Below the pieces are notes generated by a model that saw nothing but the letters and a program-made list of their open reading frames with translations, did no database searches and had not been told where the DNA came from. Below are positions 34,541 through 40,928 of a stretch of DNA of 64,000 nucleotides, piece after piece. Positions within the stretch are counted from its first letter, which is position 1. The number at the start of each line of letters is the position of its first letter. Source of the DNA: Ignavibacteria bacterium (GTDB taxonomy: Bacteria > Bacteroidota > Ignavibacteria > Kapaibacteriales > UBA4661); the NCBI GenBank assembly GCA_014654705.1, contig JACVZY010000106.1, positions 67,043 through 131,042 on the forward strand, written 5' to 3'. The position numbers and the translations under genes are program-made.

Positions 34541-35466
34541 GTTGTTTGAGGAATTGGTTTGGCAATGACGGGTTTAGGTGTCCAGCCGGCAGGGGCTTGG
34601 ACAAGGTTTGCGGCTTTCGGCGCTTGCGCAGAAGCGGCTTTCGGATTACTTCGGGTGTAAATTTGTGAAGATTTCGCCCACTTTTCGACTGCGACGTACA
34701 CGCTTGTGTAGTTCTCGCAGCCCTTGTAACCGTCGCGTCCTTCGGCAGCCTCCTTCGCGGCTTGGAGACCGTAGAGCATCACGAGACGCGAGGCTTCATC
34801 AACGGTGAGTTGCCGCTTGAGGCTGCTCAGTGTCGGCAGCGCGGCGCAGAACTTTACCAGTGCGAGGGCTTCTGCTCGGTGTGGGTCGTCGTCGTTGGGT
34901 TTTTCTGGCGGCGGCGCAACCGCGCTTTCTTTTTCGGGGAGGGCTTCTGGGAGTGGGGTTTGATTCGCAGAATCCGATATAGATATATCTTTACTATACT
35001 CTACTATACTATGCGATTTTCCGTGCGGAAAACTATTGTTTGGCGGAGTTTCCTGCGGGTTTTCCGTGCGGAAAACTCCTTTTCTGGTACGTTCTCCGGC
35101 GCGAAACTCAAGTAAATCCCTCAAAAGGTGGTGTAAAAGCGGGGAAAACACGTGCGTAGTTTTACCGTTGGAAAACTCTGTTTCCTGTGAGTTTTCCATA
35201 CGGAAAACTCCGACTTTGCACCCATATTCAACCACTTCTTGGAGCGTTTCGCTGTCCGTTCCAAAGTCTGCGGAAATGAGTTCCATTTGAATTTCATTCC
35301 ATTCTATGCGCATATATTCGGCACCCGTCAAAAATTCAAGCAACATCACAGTTATTCCATAGCCTACAATGCCAAAGCGCTGCCGGAGCGCCTTCACAGC
35401 GAGTTCATTGCGAAAGTCGCGTGTGTGCTTGAAATGCTCGGCGTTAGTTTTGAGTGGTCGTGCCAT
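34537..35466 (-). CDS. DUF4373-type replication initiator-like protein, 309 aa
   Basis: I chose the MARPLKTNAEHFKH start at 35,466. The N-terminal domain (about residues 10-90) with ALRQRFGIVGYGITVMLLEF matches the DUF4373/Lin1244 winged-helix family found in phage replication modules. The middle (about 90-150) is low-complexity, encoded by palindromic repeats. The C-terminal part (about 195-260) is helical, like DnaD-type domains. It overlaps the DnaB-like helicase gene and likely marks and opens the phage origin that appears to lie within it. Confidence 0.78.
   Translation of the reverse strand: MARPLKTNAEHFKHTRDFRNELAVKALRQRFGIVGYGITVMLLEFLTGAEYMRIEWNEIQMELISADFGTDSETLQEVVEYGCKVGVFRMENSQETEFSNGKTTHVFSPLLHHLLRDLLEFRAGERTRKGVFRTENPQETPPNNSFPHGKSHSIVEYSKDISISDSANQTPLPEALPEKESAVAPPPEKPNDDDPHRAEALALVKFCAALPTLSSLKRQLTVDEASRLVMLYGLQAAKEAAEGRDGYKGCENYTSVYVAVEKWAKSSQIYTRSNPKAASAQAPKAANLVQAPAGWTPKPVIAKPIPQTT
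34976..35208. other. Candidate phage replication origin (iterons plus AT-rich stretch)
   Basis: Three 16-18 bp palindromes of the form GTTTTCCGTGCGGAAAAC lie at 35,015-35,032 (outer base varies), 35,059-35,076 and 35,191-35,208. A degenerate copy (13 of 18 bases) is at 35,159-35,176. A strongly AT-rich tract with three ACTATACT-like repeats follows at 34,976-35,012. All lie inside the initiator gene, as the lambda origin lies inside gene O. The repeats are seen; origin activity is inferred. Confidence 0.65.
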
Positions 35467-35980
35467 GCTGATAGCAGTAATTATGCGACCACAAGACGGC
35501 ATGATTGCTGAAACGTGCTGTCTCCTGCAATAAGCCGTCGTAGTGGGCGCGGTTGATAAGATTGTGCGCAAGAGTGTCTTGCGTTGCGTCGTTGAGGTAC
35601 TGCGGGAGCGGCTTCTTAATGATTCCGAATATCTCGCCACAATACCGTGTGCGTCGTGTCAGTTCTGAGATATGCAGCACCTCGTCCACACCAAACACAC
35701 ACGCCCAGAATACCTCTTCCGAAATGCGCTCCGAAGGTACTTCCATCTCAGGCTGCGAACATTGTTTCGCAGCCTGCACAGGCTCTTCCACGAGCGTTTC
35801 CGGCTCTTTTGTGAGCGTTTCTGGAATAGGTGATACCGAAGGCAGTGGAGTTTCAATCTCGATGGTTGCATTTGGCTGCTGTTTTTGAGGAGCGTACTTT
35901 GTACGGAAGCCATGCAAGCGTTCATCCAAGCGGTTTTTCGCTTGTTCTTCAATGTTGAATAGTGCAAGAGTGGCTCCCAT
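35444..35980 (-). CDS. Hypothetical early protein, 178 aa
   Basis: I chose the MGATLALFNIEEQ start, which has a GAAGAA site upstream and sits 28 nt after the SSB stop. The middle (residues 35-75) is Pro/Glu/Thr-rich and flexible; the C-terminal 90 residues look folded, with several aromatic and Cys residues (AHYDGLL, WSHNYCYQH). It overlaps the initiator gene by 23 nt. No family is recognised. Confidence 0.55.
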   Translation of the reverse strand: MGATLALFNIEEQAKNRLDERLHGFRTKYAPQKQQPNATIEIETPLPSVSPIPETLTKEPETLVEEPVQAAKQCSQPEMEVPSERISEEVFWACVFGVDEVLHISELTRRTRYCGEIFGIIKKPLPQYLNDATQDTLAHNLINRAHYDGLLQETARFSNHAVLWSHNYCYQHGTTTQN

Positions 35981-36008
35981 TGATAGTTCTTCGATTGGTG
36001 TTACCGGG

Positions 36009-36764
36009 TTAAAACGGAATGTCTTCGTCTGTTGGTGGAGGGACGGCTTCTGCTTCACTAATTCGTGAAGTGCCTCGCGGGACGTTGACATTGCCCGTTG
36101 CGGTCGGAAACGGGACATAATCAGCCGCCGCGCTCCTTTCAGGCAACGCTGCTACGGGTTTTCTGCCCCATTCAATGTCTTCTTCTTTGGGCAGAGGTGG
36201 CGCAATCATACGTTGCTTGTCCATTGTACTTTCTACGAGTTCTTTGCGGTCGTAGCGTGAGGGCAGCTTTGCTTGCACCTCCGCCAAGACCGTTTCGCGG
36301 AACCAGTTTGTGCGCTCGGTGTAGTCAACGACCACATCGCCGGACTTGAGCTTGTACTCCTCCGGCTTCGGCATCTGCTCTGGCTTATACTTCCACTGGA
36401 GGTACATTTCATTGTGATAAACTTGCATCTTTGCTTTGTCGCCTTTCTCCACCATCTTCAAACCGACCACGCCAAACTGAGCGTGTTCTACACCCGCAAG
36501 GCAATTCAAAATCGTCTGCGCATACCCACCTGTAAAAGAGGTCTGAAAAATGAAATCTTCGTTGCTCGTGTGGTCAATAAACTTTAACGAGAGCTTCGGT
36601 GCGGGCTTGTTGTTGTAGGTGGCGTTGATGTAGTCAATGCCTACCAAAAAGCCGCTTATGCTCTGCGCTGCGAACGCTTCTTGTTCTTGGCGTTTCACGT
36701 TAAAATGCGCAGTGTCCTTTTCAACGGAGACATACGTCGGGGTTTTAACATCATTGAATCCCAT
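36009..36764 (-). CDS. SSB-like single-stranded DNA-binding protein, 251 aa
   Basis: The C-terminus ends DEDIPF, the acidic tip by which bacterial SSB recruits partners. The N-terminal about 130 residues are beta-rich and could be an OB fold (GFLVGIDYINATYNN, LKMVEKGDKAKMQVYHNEM). A Pro-rich linker joins the two. Such phage proteins coat ssDNA at forks. It is encoded upstream of initiator and helicase genes. The OB assignment is by pattern only; the tail is clear. Confidence 0.75.
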   Translation of the reverse strand: MGFNDVKTPTYVSVEKDTAHFNVKRQEQEAFAAQSISGFLVGIDYINATYNNKPAPKLSLKFIDHTSNEDFIFQTSFTGGYAQTILNCLAGVEHAQFGVVGLKMVEKGDKAKMQVYHNEMYLQWKYKPEQMPKPEEYKLKSGDVVVDYTERTNWFRETVLAEVQAKLPSRYDRKELVESTMDKQRMIAPPLPKEEDIEWGRKPVAALPERSAAADYVPFPTATGNVNVPRGTSRISEAEAVPPPTDEDIPF

Positions 36765-36834
36765 GGTTTACCTCAAAAAAATTAAGTGTACAAAAAGTTG
36801 TTAGTAGTGTACTAATGGTGCGGCTTTGCGCCGC

Positions 36835-37242
36835 CTATTCAACAAATAATGGTTCTGTATCGGCATCAATAACACATTCTGGTATCGTTGAAAAGATGAT
36901 ACCGCTCGTAGATTCCAAAAAGCGTTTCAAGAAGTCGTCAAGTTCTTCTTTCGTCTTTTCAACAGCTTTCACCATCTCAAATTCCGTCGCAAGATGACCA
37001 CGCTGCTGGAGGCTATACACCAGCGCTACCTCACCCAGACCACGCACACAGTCGTTCAGTTCATCGGAAAGGTGCGTATGACTTTCGATTTCTATTGAAT
37101 CTTTCACCAAATCGTAGTATTTTCGTTGTGCCTTCTCAAGGTTCAGTTTTACTTGTTCCGGCGAGAATCGCACCAACCGAAGTTTCGACCGTGACTGCTT
37201 GATATAGTTTTGCGCAGTCATTTTTCTTACAACAGTGGACAT
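36835..37242 (-). CDS. Hypothetical early protein, 135 aa
   Basis: A charged, mainly helical protein with a basic N-terminus (residues 1-30) and an acidic C-terminus. It lies between the tRNA cluster and the SSB gene. No domain was recognised. The upstream hairpin at 37,273-37,303 may separate its transcript from the tRNAs. Confidence 0.6.
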   Translation of the reverse strand: MSTVVRKMTAQNYIKQSRSKLRLVRFSPEQVKLNLEKAQRKYYDLVKDSIEIESHTHLSDELNDCVRGLGEVALVYSLQQRGHLATEFEMVKAVEKTKEELDDFLKRFLESTSGIIFSTIPECVIDADTEPLFVE

Positions 37243-37272
37243 AGAATACCTTTCAGCTAAAGGTTTGGAATT

Positions 37273-37307
37273 GCCGCCTGACTATTACCAGTAGTCAGGC
37301 GGCTTTT
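37273..37307 (+). terminator. Terminator-like hairpin, plus orientation
   Basis: Twelve-base arms (37,273-37,284 and 37,292-37,303) pair perfectly and are followed on the plus strand by TTTTGTTT. No plus-strand gene precedes it. On the minus strand it falls between the tRNAs and the next gene without a T-run, so it may instead be a tRNA-processing hairpin or a block to antisense reading. Confidence 0.6.
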
Positions 37308-37312
37308 GTTTG

Positions 37313-37385
37313 CAGCGACAGAGAGACTCGAACTCTCATTCCTCAGCCGTAAATGGGGAGGTTCTACCGATTGAACTATATCGCT
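37313..37385 (-). tRNA. tRNA-like gene, apparent anticodon UUA (ochre), weak anticodon stem
   Basis: This 73-nt gene has a full cloverleaf frame: 7-bp acceptor (AGCGATA/TGTCGCT with one G-U), GTTC/GAAC D-stem, GAGAG/CTCTC T-stem and a TTCGAGT T-loop. The loop positions 32-38 read ATTTACG, so the anticodon is UUA, which pairs with the stop codon UAA. The anticodon stem TCCCC/GCTGA has two mismatches and base 37 is C, both unusual. It may be a decayed tRNA or an aberrant suppressor-like gene. Confidence 0.55.
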
Positions 37386-37452
37386 GACCTGCGGTTTCGC
37401 ACATACTTTCGACGGACGCAGCCCCGCCGCTTAACACCCTGTGCTGGTGTTG

Positions 37453-37570
37453 TTCCAGAGGCAGGAATCGAACCTGCATGAGGAGCTTTATCCATTGAAC
37501 GTTACTCTGGCTTTTGCTTTATCCAACCCGGGGCTTTCCCGGACGCGGTAACCAGTTCCGCCACTCTGGA
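37453..37570 (-). pseudogene. tRNA-like remnants, scrambled or interrupted
   Basis: At 37,453-37,511 a 59-nt element has a good acceptor 3' side, T-arm (GCAGG/CCTGC, loop TTCGATT) and a D-arm-like part, but no room for an anticodon arm. Upstream at about 37,530-37,570 another 5' half has acceptor TCCAGAG and a GCGG/CCGC D-stem. That acceptor pairs perfectly with the 3' side at 37,454-37,460. A 10-bp direct repeat (GCTTTATCCA at 37,485 and 37,516) marks a likely duplication. Together they look like one class II tRNA broken by insertion, or two decayed tRNAs. Confidence 0.45.
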
Positions 37571-37758
37571 AGTCAAATAAACGCCCGTCTTTCCGGGCTG
37601 TCAGGCTTTGTACATAGCCAGTTGTTTGTAGTGGTAGAGCTATTCTCGCGGACGCACATTTGGGCTTCAAAGAGAGGTGTACATAGCTCTCAGTTTGATA
37701 GATTCTTGCGTCTAAACCTATCTCCATACCCACGCTCCAACGAATGCCCTTCGGGATG
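37571..37758. other. Spacer within the tRNA cluster, no clear gene
   Basis: It contains two copies of TGTACATAGC (at 37,610-37,619 and 37,679-37,688), each next to a short hairpin, which hints at further decayed tRNA arms. An 81-codon minus-strand frame (37,488-37,733) crosses it but overlaps the tRNA-like sequence, so I did not call it. Confidence 0.4.
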
Positions 37759-37831
37759 TAGCGGGTGGAGGAGTTGAACCTCCTATCTTCGGCTTATGAG
37801 ACCGACGAGATGACCGTTTCTCTAACCCGCT
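37759..37831 (-). tRNA. tRNA-Met (CAT), elongator type
   Basis: A complete 73-nt cloverleaf: acceptor AGCGGGT/ACCCGCT, discriminator A, D-stem GAGA/TCTC, anticodon stem TCGGT/GCCGA with loop CTCATAA, T-stem GGAGG/CCTCC with loop TTCAACT. First base pair A-T is not the initiator type, so it is elongator-like; a lysidine-modified Ile-CAT tRNA is possible. CCA is not encoded. It is the first gene of the phage tRNA cluster on the minus strand. Confidence 0.9.
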
Positions 37832-37895
37832 AAAAAACTCCCCTACAAGTTGTGTCTGTGTGTTCAGGAAGGTATTTATGCTGCATACCTTGATG

Positions 37896-38237
37896 TTACC
37901 CCCATGCGCCTTCTGTCAACGTCTCTTCTTTCATTCTTTCGACCACTCCGCGTAAGTAATTAAGCCGCTTCTGGCGCTGATTGATGCGGTCTTGGTGATA
38001 GAGCCATTCTCTGCTACCAAACTTGTAGGTATCTCGTAGCCTGTATATCTCTTGAATATCTATCTCAGCTTCCGAAATACGCTTCAGAAAGGTGTTGATA
38101 ATCCCGGGGCAAATCATAGTCTGTGAGGAAAAGGTTGTGAGAAAAAGGCGCGGCTTGTAGGTATGCCCAAACAAAGATTTATGTGGTACAGCATAGATTT
38201 CACGCACACAAACCCCATCGCCGCGCTTGTTGTTCAT
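37896..38237 (-). CDS. Hypothetical early protein, 113 aa
   Basis: I chose the MNNKRGDGVC start, 14 nt after the preceding 48-aa ORF. An alternative start is the internal Met at 38,117. The N-terminal half is beta-like and basic; the C-terminal about 60 residues form a helical region (INTFLKRISEAEIDIQEIY, RQKRLNYLRGVVERM). No family is recognised. Confidence 0.5.
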   Translation of the reverse strand: MNNKRGDGVCVREIYAVPHKSLFGHTYKPRLFLTTFSSQTMICPGIINTFLKRISEAEIDIQEIYRLRDTYKFGSREWLYHQDRINQRQKRLNYLRGVVERMKEETLTEGAWG

Positions 38238-38251
38238 ATCGCCAAAGGTGG

Positions 38252-38398
38252 CTAATCGTAGTGGTCGATAATGCGCCGGATTGCCCGCTCGTTCAGCTTT
38301 TGCTGCACAAAATCTACCAGCCTCCAGAATAGTTTGTTGAGCAGCAGCGCTGCTGCAATGGCAACGAGGCAAAGCGTCAAGATTTGAAGCGGTTTCAT
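38252..38398 (-). CDS. Small membrane protein, 48 aa
   Basis: The frame overlaps the excisionase-like gene by 4 nt (ATGA at 38,395-38,398). It encodes one TM helix (residues 5-24, LQILTLCLVAIAAALLL) followed by a basic amphipathic helix. Likely an early inner-membrane protein such as an exclusion factor; function unproven. Confidence 0.65.
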   Translation of the reverse strand: MKPLQILTLCLVAIAAALLLNKLFWRLVDFVQQKLNERAIRRIIDHYD

Positions 38399-38727
38399 GC
38401 GCGTTTCCTTTTCATGGCGTAGTTGGCGGCTTGCATTTCGATTTCTCTGCCGGCAGCGCGGCGATTATTGAAAAGCCAAGCGTCAAGGTCGGACTTGCGG
38501 AATTTTAAGCCACCACACTTAAAGGAGGCAATTTCACCATAGCAGCTTTTCGTGTAGAGCGTCTGCTTTGCGATGTTCAGGTATTTTGCGGCTTCGTCAA
38601 CACCAAAAACCATATCTTGCTCTATTTGTTCGGCGGCGCGTTCCCGTACCAGTTTGCGTACTTCATCTTCGATGAGCGACTGCAAGAGCGCTTCAGGAAT
38701 GGAGATTTGGAGAGTAACGTTTTGCAT
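38395..38727 (-). CDS. Excisionase-like HTH_17 DNA-binding protein, 110 aa
   Basis: The centre (about residues 42-95) matches MerR/excisionase-type winged helix: VDEAAKYLNIAKQTLYTKS, then FKCGGLKFRKSDLDAWLFNN. Such small proteins act as recombination directionality factors or regulators. A helical N-terminus (LIEDEVRKLVRERAAEQIEQD) may allow dimerisation. It is expressed in the early operon from the repressor-controlled promoter, which fits excision upon induction. Confidence 0.78.
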   Translation of the reverse strand: MQNVTLQISIPEALLQSLIEDEVRKLVRERAAEQIEQDMVFGVDEAAKYLNIAKQTLYTKSCYGEIASFKCGGLKFRKSDLDAWLFNNRRAAGREIEMQAANYAMKRKRA

Positions 38728-38730
38728 GGT

Positions 38731-38919
38731 TTATAGCTCCAAGACTGTTTCGCGTTTGGAAACCTTGATTTTCAGTCGTTGCAACCCACATTCTTCATCG
38801 TACTGGGGGAATGTCAGATTTGCCGTCATGCCCAGCGCCCGCACGTCTATCAGCGCTTTGTTGAGTTTGGTGATAGCCTCTTTGAGGTTATCAAGAACTT
38901 CTGCTTGTGTGGGTTTCAT
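38731..38919 (-). CDS. Hypothetical early protein, 62 aa
   Basis: A small protein with an amphipathic N-terminal helix (EVLDNLKEAITKLNKALIDV) and a Lys-rich C-terminus. Its start overlaps the RHH gene by 4 nt and its stop is 3 nt before the excisionase-like start. The function is unknown. Confidence 0.6.
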   Translation of the reverse strand: MKPTQAEVLDNLKEAITKLNKALIDVRALGMTANLTFPQYDEECGLQRLKIKVSKRETVLEL

Positions 38920-39161
38920 GGCACTATCACTCCCGTTTGGTACGCTTCTTGTTGGGACACTACGGAAGATTCGAGGTCATTTTCATTCGAGAGGCGTTCA
39001 AAAAAGTCTATGAGCGCTACTTCGATAAATTCTGACTGGCTGAGATTGTACTTTGCTGCCGTCTGCTTGACTTTTTCTGTCAGTCGGATTGGCAAATAAA
39101 AAGACGTGGAATCTTTGCGTTCCGCCTCTTTTTTCTCTTTGAGAAGTTTTAACTTTTCCAT
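38916..39161 (-). CDS. Ribbon-helix-helix protein, first gene of the early operon, 81 aa
   Basis: Residues about 17-57 (TSFYLPIRLTEKVKQTAAKY, then LSQSEFIEVALIDFFERL) fit an Arc/CopG-type ribbon-helix-helix DNA-binding fold. It is the first gene transcribed from the leftward promoter at 39.2 kb and lies opposite the repressor, the position of a Cro-like antirepressor. It probably binds DNA as a dimer and may repress the repressor gene. That role is inferred from position. Confidence 0.7.
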   Translation of the reverse strand: MEKLKLLKEKKEAERKDSTSFYLPIRLTEKVKQTAAKYNLSQSEFIEVALIDFFERLSNENDLESSVVSQQEAYQTGVIVP

Positions 39162-39201
39162 AGTTTTTTTAGTATGATTTCTGTTAGACTATCTGGGTAC
39201 A

Positions 39202-39230
39202 AATATAAGTAGAATTATTCTTCATGTCAA
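39202..39230 (-). promoter_or_regulatory. Leftward early promoter
   Basis: On the minus strand TTGACA (39,225-39,230) and TATATT (39,202-39,207) are separated by exactly 17 bp. The -10 also reads TATATTTG, the Bacteroidota-type -7 box. Operator O1 fills the spacer and O2 touches the -35, so repressor binding would block it. Confidence 0.85.
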
Positions 39231-39261
39231 GAATAATTCTACAATATTGAAGAATTATTCT
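39211..39261. promoter_or_regulatory. Three repressor operators (O1-O3)
   Basis: The 11-bp palindrome AGAATWATTCT occurs at 39,211-39,221, 39,230-39,240 and 39,251-39,261. Centres are 19 and 21 bp apart, about two helical turns, so dimers could bind side by side. O3 ends 3 bp before the repressor ATG, which suggests autorepression. Confidence 0.85.
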
Positions 39262-39264
39262 ACA

Positions 39265-39690
39265 ATGGCTAAAAAAATAATTAATCTTGAAATCGGAGCA
39301 AGACTTCGAGAAGCTAGAGAGAAACTAGGCTTTCAGCAATCTCAAATTGCTGAGAAGGCTGGTGTGAAAAGTTATGTCATTCGAGATTATGAACTAGGTG
39401 CGTCAGGGATTTCATCAGAGGTCTTGCAGGTGTTACTCAATGAGTTTGGCATTAATTTGAATTGGCTTCTTTCGGGTGAAGGTGAGATGTATGCGAAGAA
39501 TGAGACAGGAACGAAGCTCAAAAAGGCACGTCAGGGTATAGGAAAAGAACATGAACCAGAGTTAGTGGGTAATCTCTCGGATATGCCGGAGTTTAATCAA
39601 CGAGTTATTGATGTAGCAGATTTGGAAACACTTGAGTCTCTTATCACAAAAATCAAAGGACAAACCAATGCAAACCCAAAAGGAACGTAG
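39265..39690 (+). CDS. Phage repressor, HTH (XRE/cI-like) protein, 141 aa
   Basis: Residues about 9-65 are a lambda-repressor-type helix-turn-helix (ARLREAREKLGFQQSQIAEK, GVKSYVIRDYELGASG), followed by a helix and a Gly/Lys linker. No S24 peptidase domain follows in this frame. Instead a separate peptidase ORF overlaps the end by 23 nt in the +1 frame. I chose the ATG at 39,265; the TTG at 39,247 would include operator sequence. It should bind O1-O3 and silence the leftward early promoter. Confidence 0.88.
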   Translation: MAKKIINLEIGARLREAREKLGFQQSQIAEKAGVKSYVIRDYELGASGISSEVLQVLLNEFGINLNWLLSGEGEMYAKNETGTKLKKARQGIGKEHEPELVGNLSDMPEFNQRVIDVADLETLESLITKIKGQTNANPKGT

Positions 39691-40138
39691 AGCAATAGGC
39701 AATGCAGAAATACTAGATTTTGATATTGCCTCCATGCCGATTATATGCAGTGTCCCATGCGGAACGCCCGAAGAATCGTTTAACGATATTCCCCCGGAAG
39801 AGCGTGAAACCGTTGGAGACTATATTTCGCAGCACCCGAAAATGACCTACGTTTTTCGTGTGAAGGGTGATTCGATGATAGGCGCTGGGCTAGAAAACGG
39901 CGACTTGGTCTTTGTTGATTCCCAGCTTGATGCGCAGGACGGCGATATTGTCCTTGCGGATATTGACGGCGAAATGACCGTGAAGACCTACCGACTGAAA
40001 GTAAAGTTATGGTCCCAAGAACCGATTCTCGTGCCGGAAAACCCTCGTTACGAACCCATTCGATTTGCCGACTACGCCACAGTAGAAATCAAAGGGGTGG
40101 TGATTGGTCGTTATCACGGCATCACGAGGCGTAAATAG
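39668..40138 (+). CDS. S24 (LexA/UmuD-like) autopeptidase, 156 aa
   Basis: The sequence resembles UmuD: a Cys31-Gly32 cleavage site (SVPCGTPEESF), the serine motif VKGDSM (Ser69) and Lys106 in DGEMTVKTYRL. The Ser-Lys spacing of 37 equals that of E. coli UmuD. I chose the ATG at 39,668 with an AAAGGA site. It overlaps the repressor gene in another frame. It may be the self-cleaving half of a two-protein repressor that responds to RecA filaments; a mutagenesis (UmuD) role is possible but no umuC is nearby. Confidence 0.85.
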   Translation: MQTQKERRAIGNAEILDFDIASMPIICSVPCGTPEESFNDIPPEERETVGDYISQHPKMTYVFRVKGDSMIGAGLENGDLVFVDSQLDAQDGDIVLADIDGEMTVKTYRLKVKLWSQEPILVPENPRYEPIRFADYATVEIKGVVIGRYHGITRRK

Positions 40139-40198
40139 AAAATCCACCACCTTTTGAGGCAAAAAACGAAAAAAAGTGAAAAAAAGTGAAAAAAGTTT

Positions 40199-40234
40199 GC
40201 CCTTGCGTTGAATGACGCAAGGGCTTATTTTTTC
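40199..40234 (+). terminator. Intrinsic terminator after the repressor operon
   Basis: GCCCTTGCGT and ACGCAAGGGC (40,199-40,208 and 40,215-40,224) form a hairpin with a 6-nt loop, followed by TTATTTTTTC. It ends the HTH/S24 transcript. Confidence 0.9.
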
Positions 40235-40426
40235 ACAACTTATCGTAAAAAATTCGGCAAAATTCAATGTTGCAACAACGATTGTAACGGGTTTTTCGTT
40301 ACATCCGACACTAGCGCTCGCTTTCTTGATTTTGTATATTACGGGAAGAATAATTAACACGGTGTGTAATAACACATCGCGTGGTTGTATGTCATGTATT
40401 TTTTCACTCTTTATTAACGGATACTT
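40235..40426 (+). other. Upstream region of the first cargo gene
   Basis: It holds no ORF. Nearest to the gene lies the 35-bp promoter module at 40,326-40,360, and TATATTAC is the best -10 candidate. Apart from that I see nothing distinctive. Confidence 0.5.
40326..40360 (+). promoter_or_regulatory. Shared promoter/operator module, copy A
   Basis: It matches copy B at 41,365-41,399 at 29 of 35 positions. TTGATT and GTATATTA may be the -35 and -10-like parts. At 40,347-40,355 it contains AGAATAATT, nine of the eleven bases of the repressor operator. Confidence 0.65.
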
Positions 40427-40873
40427 ATGCGACACGGATTACTGGTTTTCTCTTGTATAGCTCTGAGCTTTATTTCAAGCGCTTGTCTCCCACATATAAC
40501 TCAGATGACGACAAATTGTGGAGTAAAATCCAATGCCGAGATTCTTTCATCACTCTCAGCACTTTGTATTCGAGAAGGCATGAATATGAAGGTAAGTGAT
40601 GCAAACATCGGCTTTCTTCAGGTAGAAAGTACACCAAGTACAATGCTTGGGATACGCCAAACCTACGTTTGGCAATTTAATGTCAAAAACGGCACAGTTG
40701 TAGGCACGGCAAAAGCTCTAACGGAGACACTGAACGGTTTTGGTATGGTAATTGGCTCATCGGAAGTTGGCTATAACGACAAAGTACATAAAGACCACAA
40801 ATGGTATTGGAATGTGCGGAATTCTCTGGAATCTATGTGCGACGGGAAATTGGTGTTCACAGAACAGAATTGA
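40427..40873 (+). CDS. Secreted lipoprotein, 148 aa
   Basis: The N-terminus MRHGLLVFSCIALSFISSAC has a signal peptide with a lipobox Cys at residue 20. The mature protein is polar with Cys at about 31, 47 and 139. No domain is recognised. As a lysogenic cargo gene it sits next to the switch behind a promoter resembling a repressor operator. Surface exclusion of other phages is plausible but unproven. Confidence 0.65.
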   Translation: MRHGLLVFSCIALSFISSACLPHITQMTTNCGVKSNAEILSSLSALCIREGMNMKVSDANIGFLQVESTPSTMLGIRQTYVWQFNVKNGTVVGTAKALTETLNGFGMVIGSSEVGYNDKVHKDHKWYWNVRNSLESMCDGKLVFTEQN

Positions 40874-40928
40874 ATTGAATTGACAAAACAAACAAATAAT
40901 CACAAAAGTTTTCAAGGAATTATACCAA

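Noticed and set aside
34976-35208. CRISPR-like short palindromic repeats in the initiator gene
   Set aside because: Only four copies with irregular spacing, inside a coding frame and next to an AT-rich tract; this fits an origin, and no cas genes are present.
37313-37385. Phage-wide stop-codon recoding at UAA
   Set aside because: Several phage genes end cleanly at UAA with downstream starts or terminators where expected, so UAA functions as a stop.
37488-37733. An 81-codon minus-strand frame with a plausible GGAG site
   Set aside because: It overlaps the tRNA-like 5' half and its last third is GC-rich tRNA-type sequence. No family is recognised and its C-terminal composition is poor.
39668-40138. 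A mutagenic polymerase V-type operon (umuDC)
   Set aside because: The peptidase is UmuD-like, but no umuC or other Y-family polymerase gene follows; a terminator closes the unit.
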